NCBI RefSeq assembly: GCF_900110075.1
Contig: NZ_FOCJ01000019.1
Location: 1-41,564, forward strand
Length of the DNA: 41,564 nt
Direction of reading: 5' to 3'
DNA from: Paenibacillus sp. OV219
GTDB taxonomy: Bacteria; Bacillota; Bacilli; Paenibacillales; Paenibacillaceae
Part shown: in pieces, positions 1 through 8,216 of the stretch
Numbering within the stretch: the stretch's first letter is position 1
Layout of the letters: each line of letters opens with the position of its first letter
Program-made: the position numbers and the translations under genes
The notes under the pieces: model-generated
What the model was told of the DNA's origin: nothing
The model's input: the letters and a program-made list of their open reading frames with translations, nothing else
Databases searched by the model: none

Positions 1-83
1 CCGAAAGACAAGATCCGCTCGACTTGCATGTATTAGGCACGCCGCCAGCGTTCGTCCTGAGCCAGGATCAAACTCTCCATAAT
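1..83 (-). rRNA. 16S rRNA, 5' end (partial)
   Basis: The reverse complement contains the universal 16S start: GAGAGTTTGATCCTGGCTCA, then the GACGAACGCTGGCGGC block and ATACATGCAAGTCGA. Only the first 83 or so nucleotides are present and the gene runs off the left edge. The exact 5' end is uncertain by a few bases. The partial V1 stretch is too short to name a genus. Confidence 0.97.
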
Positions 84-281
84 AGGCGAAATGGCAGAGC
101 CATTTGCGCCAAATGAATTTGCTTGTTAGCTCATTCAAAAAACTAGCTCGTCAGAAACACTTTCGCCAAATGGCGATCGTCGTTTCGACGTATTTTATGA
201 CCTTTTGACAGGTCGCTCATTGTTCAGTTTTCAAGGAACAAACTTACTTATTTCTCGTCCCAGTCTCGCGACCGGAATTAG
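84..281 (-). other. rRNA operon leader region
   Basis: This is the transcribed leader between promoter P2 and the 16S 5' end. On the minus strand it carries TTCCTTGAAAACTGAACAAT near 216-235, the conserved Bacilli leader/spacer element. A short hairpin (AATGGC/GCCATT at about 90-104) sits close to the 16S start and probably takes part in pre-rRNA processing. No coding sequence is seen. Confidence 0.6.
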
Positions 282-311
282 AATATAACACACATCGAAA
301 CTTGATTGCAA
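282..311 (-). promoter_or_regulatory. rRNA operon promoter P2
   Basis: On the minus strand a -35 TTGCAA (306-311) is followed after 17 bp by TTATAT (283-288); reading the -10 as TATATT gives 18 bp. It lies about 200 bp upstream of the 16S 5' end, as expected for a Firmicutes rrn P2 promoter. Confidence 0.7.
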
Positions 312-379
312 GCTTTATTTTTCAACTTGTTTTTGTTTCGACCACCGCGTCATCGTGTATGTCTCAGCGGCAGAAATAG

Positions 380-409
380 AATATACCATGTCCCACAACT
401 AGTATGCAA
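380..409 (-). promoter_or_regulatory. rRNA operon promoter P1
   Basis: A second sigma-A-like promoter on the minus strand has -35 TTGCAT (404-409), an 18-bp spacer and -10 TATATT (380-385), about 98 bp upstream of P2. Tandem promoters are typical of rrn operons. Confidence 0.6.
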
Positions 410-428
410 CAGGTATTATTTTACAACA

Positions 429-467
429 AAAGAAAGAGCCAATGCAAGTTGCCTCGGCTCTTTCTTT
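429..467 (-). terminator. rho-independent terminator of the dioxygenase gene
   Basis: The arms AAAGAAAGAGCC (429-440) and GGCTCTTTCTTT (456-467) pair perfectly. On the minus strand the hairpin is followed by a T-rich stretch. It insulates the dioxygenase gene from the rrn promoters downstream. Confidence 0.8.
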
Positions 468-479
468 AATCAACACGGA

Positions 480-1262
480 CTATGCCCAGTTCTTACAACC
501 TCGGAACGGCATATGCTTGCCTTCGACATACTTAGGGAATGGCACGTATTCGTTAACGCCAGGCACTGCCTTGCCGCGAAGCAAGAAAGCCGATGGCCAT
601 TGTGGAATCGTAATCTTCGTGCTCGTCGGAATGTAGCGGATCGTTAAACCACAGCGTCGCAGCGGCGAATGGTTCGGCTCTGAGCCGTGAATGACGTTCG
701 GATGATGAACCGACACGCCACCTGCGCGGAGAATAAGGTCAACTGCTTTATCCTCTTCGACTAGCGCCGGATCGACCTCCGACTCAAGAACGTTCGCTGT
801 CTTCGTATTCGTCTTCATCTCTTGCAGTTCCATCGTCTGCGTGCCTGGGATAACTCGCAAGCAGCCATTCTCCGGCAGTGAGTCGTCAACGGCAAGCCAC
901 AACGTCACGACATTCATGGGCTCAAGCGGCCAGTAGCTGCCGTCTTGATGCCATAGTACTGGACGTCCGTCAAAGGGCGGTTTACTAATATAGTGGGATG
1001 CAAATAGCGCAATGTCTGGTCCGATGTACTGCTCCGCAATATCAAGCAGACGGTCGTCACTAATAAGGCGGACCCAGAACGGATCATCTGCCATCAATGT
1101 ATGTCCGAGATTCTCTGGACGAAGATCCGGATTGTGCTTCATCAGCCAGTCAATATGCTCTGCTGCTTCTTGTATAAGTGACTTATCAAGGACGTTCGGG
1201 TACACGGCGTAACCATTAACGTCGTACTGTTCTTTTGCCTGCTTTAATTGTTCTAGGGTCAT
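480..1262 (-). CDS. phytanoyl-CoA dioxygenase (PhyH) family protein
   Basis: A 260-aa protein of the PhyH family, Fe(II)/2-oxoglutarate-dependent oxygenases that hydroxylate small molecules. Visible marks are the iron-binding HxD motif in LWHQDGSYWP, a distal His in NVIHGSEPNHS, and a downstream Arg in PLRRCGLTIRY that would bind 2-oxoglutarate. I chose the second ATG (1262): GGAGGAGG lies 8 nt before it, whereas an upstream ATG at 1280 lies next to the Shine-Dalgarno itself. The gene is monocistronic, bounded by its own terminator and a promoter that overlaps a cre-like site. The family fold is clear but the substrate cannot be told from sequence; members of this subgroup often act in secondary metabolism. 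Confidence 0.88.
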   Translation of the reverse strand: MTLEQLKQAKEQYDVNGYAVYPNVLDKSLIQEAAEHIDWLMKHNPDLRPENLGHTLMADDPFWVRLISDDRLLDIAEQYIGPDIALFASHYISKPPFDGRPVLWHQDGSYWPLEPMNVVTLWLAVDDSLPENGCLRVIPGTQTMELQEMKTNTKTANVLESEVDPALVEEDKAVDLILRAGGVSVHHPNVIHGSEPNHSPLRRCGLTIRYIPTSTKITIPQWPSAFLLRGKAVPGVNEYVPFPKYVEGKHMPFRGCKNWA

Positions 1263-1300
1263 TGCTGGTTCCTCCTCCATAGTAGCTCTTGCATTTCTTT

Positions 1301-1330
1301 ATTTTAACCGCTTACATCTTGACCTGTCCA
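1301..1330 (-). promoter_or_regulatory. candidate promoter with cre-like site for the dioxygenase gene
   Basis: On the minus strand -35 TGGACA (1325-1330), an 18-bp gap and -10 TAAAAT (1301-1306). The 15-mer ATGTAAGCGGTTAAA (1303-1317) matches the CcpA cre consensus WTGNAANCGNWNNCW except at one position and overlaps the -10. This suggests, but does not prove, carbon catabolite repression. Confidence 0.4.
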
Positions 1331-1371
1331 TAAGCCTGCGCCCATCACAATAAGGAAATATAGCTGAGCGA

Positions 1372-1385
1372 GAGGCAGATGCCTC
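1372..1385. repeat. 14-bp palindrome in the divergent intergenic region
   Basis: GAGGCA-GA-TGCCTC is a perfect inverted repeat between the divergent dioxygenase and epimerase genes. It could be an operator. No regulator gene lies adjacent, so this is only a structural observation. Confidence 0.35.
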
Positions 1386-1452
1386 AATCGGAAATGGAAA
1401 CCCCGGCGTACGATAGAACACATGAATTTTATCGCGGGGGTTGAAGGTTACC

Positions 1453-2370
1453 ATGAAGGCAGTTGTCACAGGAGGCGCCGGTTTTATCGGCTCTCATCTC
1501 GTCAAAGGTTTACTAGAAGGCGGCGCCATCGTCCATGTCATCGACAATCTGTCCTCAGGCATCCGTGAAAATGTCGCTCCCGAAGCGGTACTGCATACGG
1601 AAGATGTCCGTTCAGCGGAAGCGAAGCAGATCATTGCCTCCGTCAAACCGGAGGTTGTCTATCATTTGGCTGCGCGAGCGGATGTGCAGCAATCTATCCT
1701 TGCGCCATCTCTCGATGCCTCCGTCAATATAACGGGTACGATTAACATCCTTGATGCATGCAAGGCGGCTTGCGTAAATAAAATCATTTTTGCATCGACA
1801 TCGGGCGTCTATGGCAATTTGGAGAAAGAGCGGATTACGGAGCGTGACCCCGCCATTCCGATCTCGTTCTACGGCTTGTCCAAACTAACAGCAGAGCGCT
1901 ACATCCACATGTACAGTCAGCTCTACTGCCTCTCCTATACGATTCTCCGGTATGGCAATGTGTATGGCCCGGGTCAAACGGCCAAAGGCGAAGGCGGCGT
2001 CATTGCTAACTTTATGGAAAGGACCATAGGCAATCTGCCCCTATACATTAATGGAGACGGCGAACAAACCCGCGATTTCATCTACGTCGGCGATGTCGTG
2101 CGCGCCAACTTGGCTGCTGCCCGCCATGGCGATCAAGAAACCATCCATGTGAGCACTGGCAAACGTACATCCGTGAACCGCATTATTGAGCTGCTCCGCG
2201 AAATGCACTCCGCCGAAATCGATCTTCATTACCGTCCAGCGCAATCCGGAGATATTAAGCATAGCTGCCTATCGAACCGGAAAGCTCGCACAAACCTGCA
2301 GTGGGAGCCGGCGGTAAGCATTGAACAAGGTATTGCAGAAACATATCGTTCATGGCTGCAGCGCCGTTAG
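1453..2370 (+). CDS. NAD-dependent epimerase/dehydratase (GalE-like)
   Basis: A 305-aa extended short-chain dehydrogenase/reductase. The N-terminal Rossmann motif TGGAGFIGSH binds NAD(P). The catalytic triad is visible as Ser in FASTSGVYG and Tyr/Lys in SFYGLSKL. C-terminal blocks (RYGNVYGPGQ, GDGEQTRDFIYVGDV) are those of UDP-glucose 4-epimerase relatives. An in-frame TTG lies 12 nt upstream, but the ATG at 1453 has GAAGG 5 nt before it and gives the canonical MKAVVTGG start. It is likely to epimerise a UDP-sugar for surface polysaccharide; the exact sugar is unknown. It stands alone, divergent from the dioxygenase gene. Confidence 0.9.
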   Translation: MKAVVTGGAGFIGSHLVKGLLEGGAIVHVIDNLSSGIRENVAPEAVLHTEDVRSAEAKQIIASVKPEVVYHLAARADVQQSILAPSLDASVNITGTINILDACKAACVNKIIFASTSGVYGNLEKERITERDPAIPISFYGLSKLTAERYIHMYSQLYCLSYTILRYGNVYGPGQTAKGEGGVIANFMERTIGNLPLYINGDGEQTRDFIYVGDVVRANLAAARHGDQETIHVSTGKRTSVNRIIELLREMHSAEIDLHYRPAQSGDIKHSCLSNRKARTNLQWEPAVSIEQGIAETYRSWLQRR

Positions 2371-2388
2371 CGCACTTCCCTTATATAG

Positions 2389-2440
2389 AAGAAAGCCTTG
2401 AATGCATACCGCGGGGCGCGGCATCCATCAAGGCTTTCTT
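2389..2440. terminator. bidirectional terminator between convergent genes
   Basis: AAGAAAGCCTTGAATG (from 2389) pairs with CATCAAGGCTTTCTT (ending 2440) around a GC-rich loop. It sits between the + strand epimerase and the - strand small gene, and T-rich ends occur on both strands. Confidence 0.75.
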
Positions 2441-2449
2441 ACGTTCTGT

Positions 2450-2836
2450 TTACGGCGCATATACGGCACCTTGAAGCGAATAAGGACCGATAATCCGCGC
2501 CCGCTTCTCCGCTGAACGCACAATTAAGTAATAGCGCTGTGCCGTAACTGCGCCACCGACCATTGTATGCCGCTCCGTGGAACGAGCCCGCAAGAAACAG
2601 GACTCCATATTCCAATAGAGAACGGTACCTGTCTCGGAACCTTCCCGAATCATAATTTCAAGCTCTCCGGAATCCCATTCGGGCAGACTTTCCCAGACGA
2701 TTTCGAAGCTCAGTACGATTCGATCGCCCGGCGCGATATTCGCAAGTCCTGCCGAAGCAAGCACAATCTCGTCCGGGCCGACGAGAAAGGGAGCGAAGCT
2801 TCCTGCATCCGCAAACATTTTATCCGAAAATTTCAT
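2450..2836 (-). CDS. hypothetical protein, second of a tandem pair
   Basis: A 128-aa protein I do not recognise. It has no signal peptide or membrane helix, and alternating hydrophobic stretches suggest an all-beta fold. The chosen start (ATG 2836) lies about 5 nt after GGATGG; an ATG three codons upstream is also possible. It is transcribed just after the 111-aa gene (35-nt gap), so the two are probably co-transcribed and may be related beta-sandwich proteins. No function is assigned. Confidence 0.65.
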   Translation of the reverse strand: MKFSDKMFADAGSFAPFLVGPDEIVLASAGLANIAPGDRIVLSFEIVWESLPEWDSGELEIMIREGSETGTVLYWNMESCFLRARSTERHTMVGGAVTAQRYYLIVRSAEKRARIIGPYSLQGAVYAP

Positions 2837-2871
2837 CGCTACCATCCCTTATCCATACATAGATTGCACAA

Positions 2872-3207
2872 TCATGGCATGCGGTCGAAATCCTTCTCCG
2901 TAAAAATAGCAAGCAGTACGCCTTTGCTTCGAACAATTAGCGTCACGGTCGTAGTGTCATACGTGAAGTAATTCGTGACAATCAACAGGTTGAACGGTGT
3001 GTAATTCGTAGGCACAGAAGGAAAGTTAGCCCCGCTGTCTGGCTTAAGCTCCTGTAGTGATTCAAAGAATAGGGCACCATTGTGGCTCGCCTGCACAAGC
3101 ATGTCGAAGGTCCGGCTGCTTTCATTCATCACGGTTAACTCCATTGACTCTACGAATCTCGAATCCACCTTTGCACCAGGGGCCACTGCTAGCTGAAAAA
3201 TCGCCAT
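2872..3207 (-). CDS. hypothetical protein, first of a tandem pair
   Basis: A 111-aa protein preceded by a strong GGGAGGG Shine-Dalgarno 6 nt before ATG. It starts MAIFQLAVAPGAKVDS and shows regular strand-like hydrophobic alternation (SMELTVMNESS, TTTVTLIVRSKG) with no secretion signal. I do not recognise the family. The gene is followed closely by the 128-aa gene on the same strand. Similar size, pairing and composition suggest they work together, perhaps as structural or spore-surface proteins, but that is inference only. Confidence 0.65.
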   Translation of the reverse strand: MAIFQLAVAPGAKVDSRFVESMELTVMNESSRTFDMLVQASHNGALFFESLQELKPDSGANFPSVPTNYTPFNLLIVTNYFTYDTTTVTLIVRSKGVLLAIFTEKDFDRMP

Positions 3208-3399
3208 ATCATCCCTCCCTCATGCCGCAAGCTGTCTATAGTATCCTATGAAGCGCAGCTTCATCTGCTTGGGACATATCCTCCCTGCCAGCTACCCAAA
3301 TGTGCCAGGCCCTCATCCATCTGTCCAATCATGCTGCGTGAGTGAAGCATTTAATAGTCTAAGAGGTTGATGGCTATGAAAAGAAAGGAAGTGTGAGCG

Positions 3400-4032
3400 A
3401 TGCGACTTGCTGAGTTAAAAGGAAGGTACGACACGATCTACAGCCTCGGCGATCTCTGTCTGCCTGCGATTCAGATGGAGCTCAATGATTTGCGGCCTTT
3501 TGCCGGACCGCTCGATTGGATGCAGTCTCAAGTGCTGCCTGATGTGATCAGACTACTCGCGAACCGTTTTGCCGGATTCATGGATTACAGTCACTTGGAA
3601 GTTATAAATAAAGCCACCGACAAGCTCTACTATGTAAAAGAAAAAGAGTACAACATCTACTCCAACCACGACTTCTACACACATAACAACTTCCCGCCTG
3701 AACTGAATACGTACCCGGAAGTGAAAGCGAAGTACGATCGAAGAGTTGCTCGTTTCCTGGAAAAGGCCGCGCTCAGCGAGCAAATCTTGTTCATCCGGAC
3801 GGAAGCGACACCTGAACTGACGAAACAGCTGACTGACGTGCTATCTTCCCTTGTTGCAGGCAGCTATCGGCTCTTGGTCGTTAACCATACTCCGGTTGCC
3901 GGCATCGTCGAGCAAGACTGGGGACTGCCTAACGTATGCGCGATTCAGATGCCGAATGATGAGATTTGGCAAGGAAATAACCAATTGTGGAAGCAGATTT
4001 TTCAGGGTATTGAATTGAAGGATGAACTATAA
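3400..4032 (+). CDS. DUF1796 family putative papain-like cysteine peptidase
   Basis: A 210-aa protein. The N-terminal block around SLGDLCLPAIQMELNDLRPF followed by GPLDWM matches the DUF1796 signature (G-x-x-C near the start, LR-x-F-x-GPxDW), which holds the proposed catalytic Cys; C24 by my count is that residue. A second conserved part (residues about 120-200) includes LLVVNHTP. AAGGAAG lies 7-8 nt before the ATG. The gene is single, ended by its own terminator. Family members are often found beside glycosyltransferases and surface-polymer genes, and a GT4 gene follows on the other strand. The peptidase activity is a fold prediction. Confidence 0.8.
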   Translation: MRLAELKGRYDTIYSLGDLCLPAIQMELNDLRPFAGPLDWMQSQVLPDVIRLLANRFAGFMDYSHLEVINKATDKLYYVKEKEYNIYSNHDFYTHNNFPPELNTYPEVKAKYDRRVARFLEKAALSEQILFIRTEATPELTKQLTDVLSSLVAGSYRLLVVNHTPVAGIVEQDWGLPNVCAIQMPNDEIWQGNNQLWKQIFQGIELKDEL

Positions 4033-4049
4033 TGGTTGGCAAAAGCGAA

Positions 4050-4077
4050 GGGCCTCCTGATTTAGGAAGCCCTTTTT
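4050..4077 (+). terminator. rho-independent terminator after the DUF1796 gene
   Basis: GGGCCTCCT and AGGAAGCCC form a 9-position stem (one mismatch) around GATTT, followed by TTTTTG. Confidence 0.8.
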
Positions 4078-4102
4078 GTGTGCCCTGTGCAGCAATCGGC
4101 GG

Positions 4103-4285
4103 TTATGAAGTTGGTTTGCCAATCGTTGAAAGTACGGTCCAGTCCGGCAGCTTATAGCCCTCTGGCAGCCCTGCGAGTATGCGGGTCCAAACCTCATAAT
4201 CAACTCTCAGCGACGAATCTGTCGTTTGAGCGGCGAAGATGCGGTTGTACAAATCTGCTGGCACCATAAAAGGCTGATTAGTCAT
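4103..4285 (-). CDS. small hypothetical protein (60 aa) downstream of the glycosyltransferase
   Basis: The reading frame extends upstream into the glycosyltransferase gene, but the likely start is ATG 4285 (or the adjacent TTG 4288), 19 nt after that gene's stop, with AGAGGGGG 10-13 nt upstream. The product MTNQPFMVPADLYNRIF... is soluble and without a known motif. Position and spacing indicate a shared operon with the glycosyltransferase, and it may be a small partner protein. The family is not recognised. Confidence 0.55.
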   Translation of the reverse strand: MTNQPFMVPADLYNRIFAAQTTDSSLRVDYEVWTRILAGLPEGYKLPDWTVLSTIGKPTS

Positions 4286-4304
4286 CAAGCTTCGTTTGCC
4301 CCCT

Positions 4305-5534
4305 CTATGGAAGTTTGGATTTTGCGATTGCGGTCTGATAGACGCGCATAACATTGCTCATCATCGTATTCATCGACCATTGCTTCGCCCCCCATTGTCT
4401 CGCGTTATGACCGAGCTGCCGGCGAAGCGCATCATTCTCAAGGAGCATCTCCAGCTGTGTTGCGAGTGTGACCGTATCTCGTACTGGCGAGATGAGTCCG
4501 TTCACGCCATGCTGCACCATCTCTGGCAAGCCTCCCGCGGAGGAGACAAGTGTAGGCAAACCGGCAACCTGCGCTTCCATAACCGAGAACGGCTGATTGT
4601 CTTGAATGCAGGCGTGCACAAAAATATCCGAGTTGTTAAGCAAACCGGGGATGTCATCCCGCTCGCCGAGAAACAGCACCTCCTGCTGCAGTTGAAGTTC
4701 GGCGGTCTGCCTGAGCAGATCCTCCTGCTTCTCTCCGTTCCCGACAATCCAGCACACCCAGTCCTGACGCCGAAGCTTCAGAAGATGAAGCGCTGCAATT
4801 AAGACATCAATCCCTTTGACGAAAGCAAGGCGTGCCGGACAGATAATCACTTTCTTGCCAGGCGGGCGCTGTATTGTCGTCCCTTGCTTCAGCTTCCTCG
4901 TAAAGGCATCAATATCAAGCCCATATGGGAACACGCTGATCCGATCCGCTTGTACGCCGAATGACTGGACGAGAAGCTCCTTCTGCCAATTGTTCGCTGT
5001 AACCGTTACATGCCCTGCGTTTGCGCCGTAATGCTCAAGTCCGTTGAAGTACCGCCATGCCGGGTCATCCTCTTTTACCCCAAGCTGCGGGTTCAGCTTA
5101 TAGTTCATTGTGAGCTCCAGCGCGACAGAACCGTGTACGTGAGCGACTAGTGCCGTTCGCGGTGCTTTCACCCGTTCAAACGCCCTTGCCGCAAAAATAT
5201 CTTGCGTATGGATCAGATCATATTGAGATATGTCAAAATAAGCTGCCGCGAGCTCCATATAGTAGCGTTCAAACTCGCTATGCAGCACAAAATGGTCTGA
5301 ATGGATTTGAGGCGCACGAGCAGCATTCAGCTTCGCCATAATGAGCGGCCTAAGAGTATCCTTATTCAGCTCCCTGTTCGATCCCGGCATGTGAATCTTC
5401 GTATTGTCCGGACTATTGCCCAGCATGTCGACCTGATGCCCCATCCCTTCAAGCCGTTCCTTGAGCTGCAGCATATACTTCCATACGCCGCCGACATGCG
5501 GAATCGCCCAATAGGTGGCTAGTAATATTCTCAC
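4305..5534 (-). CDS. glycosyltransferase family 4
   Basis: A 409-aa GT-B fold enzyme that transfers a sugar from a nucleotide donor. The N-terminal half starts MRILLATYWAIPHVGGVWKY, with the glycine-rich acceptor loop of GT4 enzymes (HVGGVWKY). The C-terminal donor domain shows the usual blocks: VIICPARLAFVKGIDVLIAA, then the region DNQPFSVMEAQVAGLP, in which the first Glu of the EX7E motif is replaced by Asp. That substitution is worth noting. The start is GTG with GGGGAGGG 11 nt upstream. It is followed by the 60-aa gene. It is likely to make a surface glycan; donor and acceptor are unknown. Confidence 0.88.
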   Translation of the reverse strand: MRILLATYWAIPHVGGVWKYMLQLKERLEGMGHQVDMLGNSPDNTKIHMPGSNRELNKDTLRPLIMAKLNAARAPQIHSDHFVLHSEFERYYMELAAAYFDISQYDLIHTQDIFAARAFERVKAPRTALVAHVHGSVALELTMNYKLNPQLGVKEDDPAWRYFNGLEHYGANAGHVTVTANNWQKELLVQSFGVQADRISVFPYGLDIDAFTRKLKQGTTIQRPPGKKVIICPARLAFVKGIDVLIAALHLLKLRRQDWVCWIVGNGEKQEDLLRQTAELQLQQEVLFLGERDDIPGLLNNSDIFVHACIQDNQPFSVMEAQVAGLPTLVSSAGGLPEMVQHGVNGLISPVRDTVTLATQLEMLLENDALRRQLGHNARQWGAKQWSMNTMMSNVMRVYQTAIAKSKLP

Positions 5535-5592
5535 TCTGTCTGATTCCCTCCCCGTGCACGTCCGAATTATTACATTTTATTGGGGAAACGAC

Positions 5593-5622
5593 TCATTAGT
5601 CACGACAGTTCGCCCCCGTCAA
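5593..5622 (-). promoter_or_regulatory. candidate promoter of the glycosyltransferase operon
   Basis: On the minus strand TTGACG (5617-5622), an 18-bp gap and TAATGA (5593-5598), about 60 bp upstream of the GTG start. The -35 is good and the -10 weak. Confidence 0.4.
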
Positions 5623-5667
5623 TGGACTATTTACCAAATTGTAATACGGGCATCTTCATGCATAGAG

Positions 5668-5696
5668 TTGAATATAAATACGTTATGTAGTATATT
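5668..5696 (+). promoter_or_regulatory. sigma-A promoter of the acetyltransferase gene
   Basis: TTGAAT (5668-5673), 17 bp, TATATT (5691-5696), placed 33 bp upstream of the ATG. Spacing is ideal. Confidence 0.65.
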
Positions 5697-5729
5697 TATT
5701 CATATACTTATTTCGAGGGGGATTCCGGA

Positions 5730-6176
5730 ATGTCGCTTACTGTAAGGAATGTCGAGGCTGCAGATGTAGCTAAAGTAGCTGAATTGATGCATAAATATAT
5801 CGTCGGTTTCTATAGTAATCCATGGCCAGGCGATGACAACATAGATGAACTGATCCAAACACTGCTTAAGAAAGAGGAAGGCATTCAATTCGTTGCCGAG
5901 AAGGACGGCGAGCTCATTGGCTTCTCTACGCTATATTTCTCACGCAGTACGATGAAGGCGCAGAAGATAACAGTCATGAACGACTTCTTCGTACTTGAGC
6001 CTTATCTTAATACGAAGGTGGAGTCGCTTCTCTTCATGACATGCCAGAAGTACACGCAGGATCTGGGGTTCTCGCATATGTCGTGGATTACTTCGGTGGA
6101 GAACAAGCGCGCGCAGCAGTTTTTTGACCAAGCCGGCGCCGTGCAGGGGAATTGGCTGTCTTACTCGATCGTATAA
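5730..6176 (+). CDS. GNAT family N-acetyltransferase
   Basis: A 148-aa single-domain acetyltransferase that would move the acetyl group of acetyl-CoA to an unknown amine. The beta4 strand and following region (ITVMNDFFVLEPYLNTKVES) match the GNAT acetyl-CoA-binding core, although the Q/RxxGxG/A loop is degenerate. The C-terminal NKRAQQFFDQAGA block is typical (N-x-x-A-x-x-F/Y-x-x-x-G). GAGGGGG lies 10 nt before ATG. It has its own promoter and terminator. The substrate cannot be predicted. Confidence 0.85.
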   Translation: MSLTVRNVEAADVAKVAELMHKYIVGFYSNPWPGDDNIDELIQTLLKKEEGIQFVAEKDGELIGFSTLYFSRSTMKAQKITVMNDFFVLEPYLNTKVESLLFMTCQKYTQDLGFSHMSWITSVENKRAQQFFDQAGAVQGNWLSYSIV

Positions 6177-6236
6177 AAAGAGACTTGCGGCTGAAGGAAC
6201 GAGTGAGGATGTTCCGCGGCTGTAAGTCTCTTTTTT
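6174..6236. terminator. bidirectional terminator
   Basis: AAAAAGAGACTTGC pairs with the arm TAAGTCTCTTTTTT around a long loop. It separates the + strand acetyltransferase from the - strand oxidoreductase. Confidence 0.75.
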
Positions 6237-6272
6237 GCGTTGTGATGCGTGTTATAGGAATTAAAGGGTGAA

Positions 6273-7283
6273 TTAAAGAGTTACAAAGCTGCCGCCCGCT
6301 TCTGCGGACTTCTGCTCTGCTTCAATAATATCAATCGTGCGCGCTGCGCTCTCCGGTGTACATACGGTCGTCGGCTTGTTCGTCACGATCGCTTCAACAA
6401 ACGCGCGAACCTCGAAATAGTACCCCATATCGTCGGACAGCTCAGCGACGAAGCCTGCGCCTTCGTTCGGATTGACAGTCACTTGGTTGTTCTCGAAAAT
6501 CAAGTTGCCTCCCTCGAAGTTTACCCGGTACGTCATCGCGAAACCGAAGTCACCACGAAGTGTCCAATCCGCCTGTGCGTTCAACACCAAGCCATCCTCA
6601 TAAACATAGTGAGTCGAGACGATGTCGTAGGCACTGCCGGCAATGACGTTGCGTCCGATTGTAGAAACCTTTTGTGGAACACCGAACAGCCAGTTGATCA
6701 TATCGGTATCGTGGATATGCATGTCCATCAACACGCCGCCGCTCTGGCTACCGTCGAGGTACCATGGCTGTGGAAGACCCGAGCCGCGGAAGAAATAACC
6801 GCCAAGCGGTTGGCCGTAGCGGCCGTCTTCAATGCATGCTTTCAGGTACTCATATGCTGGCCAGAAACGGAGACACTGGGCAATCATTAGCTGCTTGCCG
6901 GTGCGCTTCGCCGTCTCAACCATTTTCCAGCTGTCCGCTGCTGAGCGAGCCATCGGCTTTTCACACAGCACGTGCAGACCGCGCTCCAGCATCTGGCAAG
7001 TGAGATCCGCATGAGCCGTCGTCGGCAATGTGATGTCGACCATATCGAGCTCTTCATTCGCCAGCATGTCTTCGATGCTCGTGTATAGATTGAAGGCAGA
7101 CAGATCGTACAGCTCCTGATTCGTCGCAATATTACCAACTGCCGCGCCATTCTTCAGTTCTTCAATACGAAGATCGCATACCGCGACGAGCTGAACCGGA
7201 TGCCCTTCCTTCATTAATCGCGTATAGTTGTCAAAATGCATTCTGCCCATAAAGCCGAAACCGATCAAGCCTACTTTAATCAT
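6273..7283 (-). CDS. Gfo/Idh/MocA family oxidoreductase
   Basis: A 336-aa NAD(P)-dependent sugar or polyol dehydrogenase. The N-terminal Rossmann motif is GLIGFGFMGRMH (residues about 5-16) and the family signature CEKPMARS (catalytic Lys of the EKP motif) is near residue 108. The downstream DMHIHDTDMINWLFG carries the D-x-x-x-H-D catalytic region. GAGGAG lies 12 nt upstream of the ATG. It follows the TIM-barrel isomerase with a 15-nt gap, so one operon. Such pairs typically oxidise and isomerise inositol-like or keto-sugar substrates. The exact substrate is unknown. Confidence 0.92.
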   Translation of the reverse strand: MIKVGLIGFGFMGRMHFDNYTRLMKEGHPVQLVAVCDLRIEELKNGAAVGNIATNQELYDLSAFNLYTSIEDMLANEELDMVDITLPTTAHADLTCQMLERGLHVLCEKPMARSAADSWKMVETAKRTGKQLMIAQCLRFWPAYEYLKACIEDGRYGQPLGGYFFRGSGLPQPWYLDGSQSGGVLMDMHIHDTDMINWLFGVPQKVSTIGRNVIAGSAYDIVSTHYVYEDGLVLNAQADWTLRGDFGFAMTYRVNFEGGNLIFENNQVTVNPNEGAGFVAELSDDMGYYFEVRAFVEAIVTNKPTTVCTPESAARTIDIIEAEQKSAEAGGSFVTL

Positions 7284-7298
7284 TAAAAGTCCGCTCCT

Positions 7299-8144
7299 CT
7301 ATTTGACCCGGCCTAGGATAGCATCCATTGCGCGGGAAGTATTGTAAATGATTTGCTCGCCGTGATGTGTATACGATGGAATCATCTCGCCAATGACATA
7401 ACCGTTATAGCCGACTGTATTCAGCGCCTCGACCACTGCCGGATAGTTTACATCGCCAGCAAGCAGATCCACGAATCCGTGCAGGCCGCCGGCCTGTCTG
7501 CGGTAGTCTTTGAAATGTACTTTCTTAATGCGCTTGTTAAGAATACGGATCCACTGCTCTGGGTAGCCGCTATGAACGACGTTTCCTACGTCAAAATACG
7601 AGCCTACATAGTCTGAGCCAACTGTATCGATGAACGTTCTCAGCTCAAGTGGGGAAAGGAACAGCTTGTTCCATACGTTCTCGATGCCGATGTTTACGCC
7701 TGCTGCTTTTGCATCCGGTGCAAGTGCAGTGATGCACTCAAGAGCACGGTCGTATGCACGCTCGTAATCAACGACTTCGCTGCCCGGAATAAAGTCGACA
7801 CCGACTGCGCCAGGGATAACGAGAATCGTATCGACATTGAAAGCTGCGGCAAGCTCAAGCTGCTTGCGCGTAATGTCCATTGCCTTCGTGCGATTCGCTT
7901 CCGATTCGCTCGTCATGGAGTTGGACCAGTAGAGACCAGTCGCAAGACCGCAAATTTCAAGGTCTGCCTGCTCCAAATGCGATTTGATCTCGCGGATTTC
8001 CTGCTCCGTCGTTTCAAGACTAAGCTCGCCCGTCTCATTCAGCGCCAGCTCAATACCCTCGAAGCCTGCGTCCTTCGCGATGCGAATACTCTCTGCAATC
8101 GTCATTCCTTGCGGGAACGACCAAATGTTAATCCCCTTCTTCAT
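7299..8144 (-). CDS. sugar phosphate isomerase/epimerase (xylose isomerase-like TIM barrel)
   Basis: A 281-aa AP-endonuclease-2/xylose-isomerase-like TIM barrel. Likely metal ligands are the Glu in VNIGIENVWN, Asp in SYFDVGNVVH, His in VHFKDY and Glu in VIGEMIPS, the usual Glu/Asp/His/Glu set. I chose ATG 8144 (protein begins MKKGINIWSFP); the longer frame's extra 19 residues have no family character, and GAGAGGAT lies upstream of this ATG. First gene of a two-gene operon with the Gfo/Idh/MocA dehydrogenase and divergent from an AraC regulator, so it is probably inducible by the sugar that regulator senses. Confidence 0.88.
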   Translation of the reverse strand: MKKGINIWSFPQGMTIAESIRIAKDAGFEGIELALNETGELSLETTEQEIREIKSHLEQADLEICGLATGLYWSNSMTSESEANRTKAMDITRKQLELAAAFNVDTILVIPGAVGVDFIPGSEVVDYERAYDRALECITALAPDAKAAGVNIGIENVWNKLFLSPLELRTFIDTVGSDYVGSYFDVGNVVHSGYPEQWIRILNKRIKKVHFKDYRRQAGGLHGFVDLLAGDVNYPAVVEALNTVGYNGYVIGEMIPSYTHHGEQIIYNTSRAMDAILGRVK

Positions 8145-8216
8145 GTGGCTGTCATCCTCTCCATTTGTGTTTTTCCTGTTTCCAGGTCTATTCGTGAACA
8201 TGTATAATTGTTGTAG

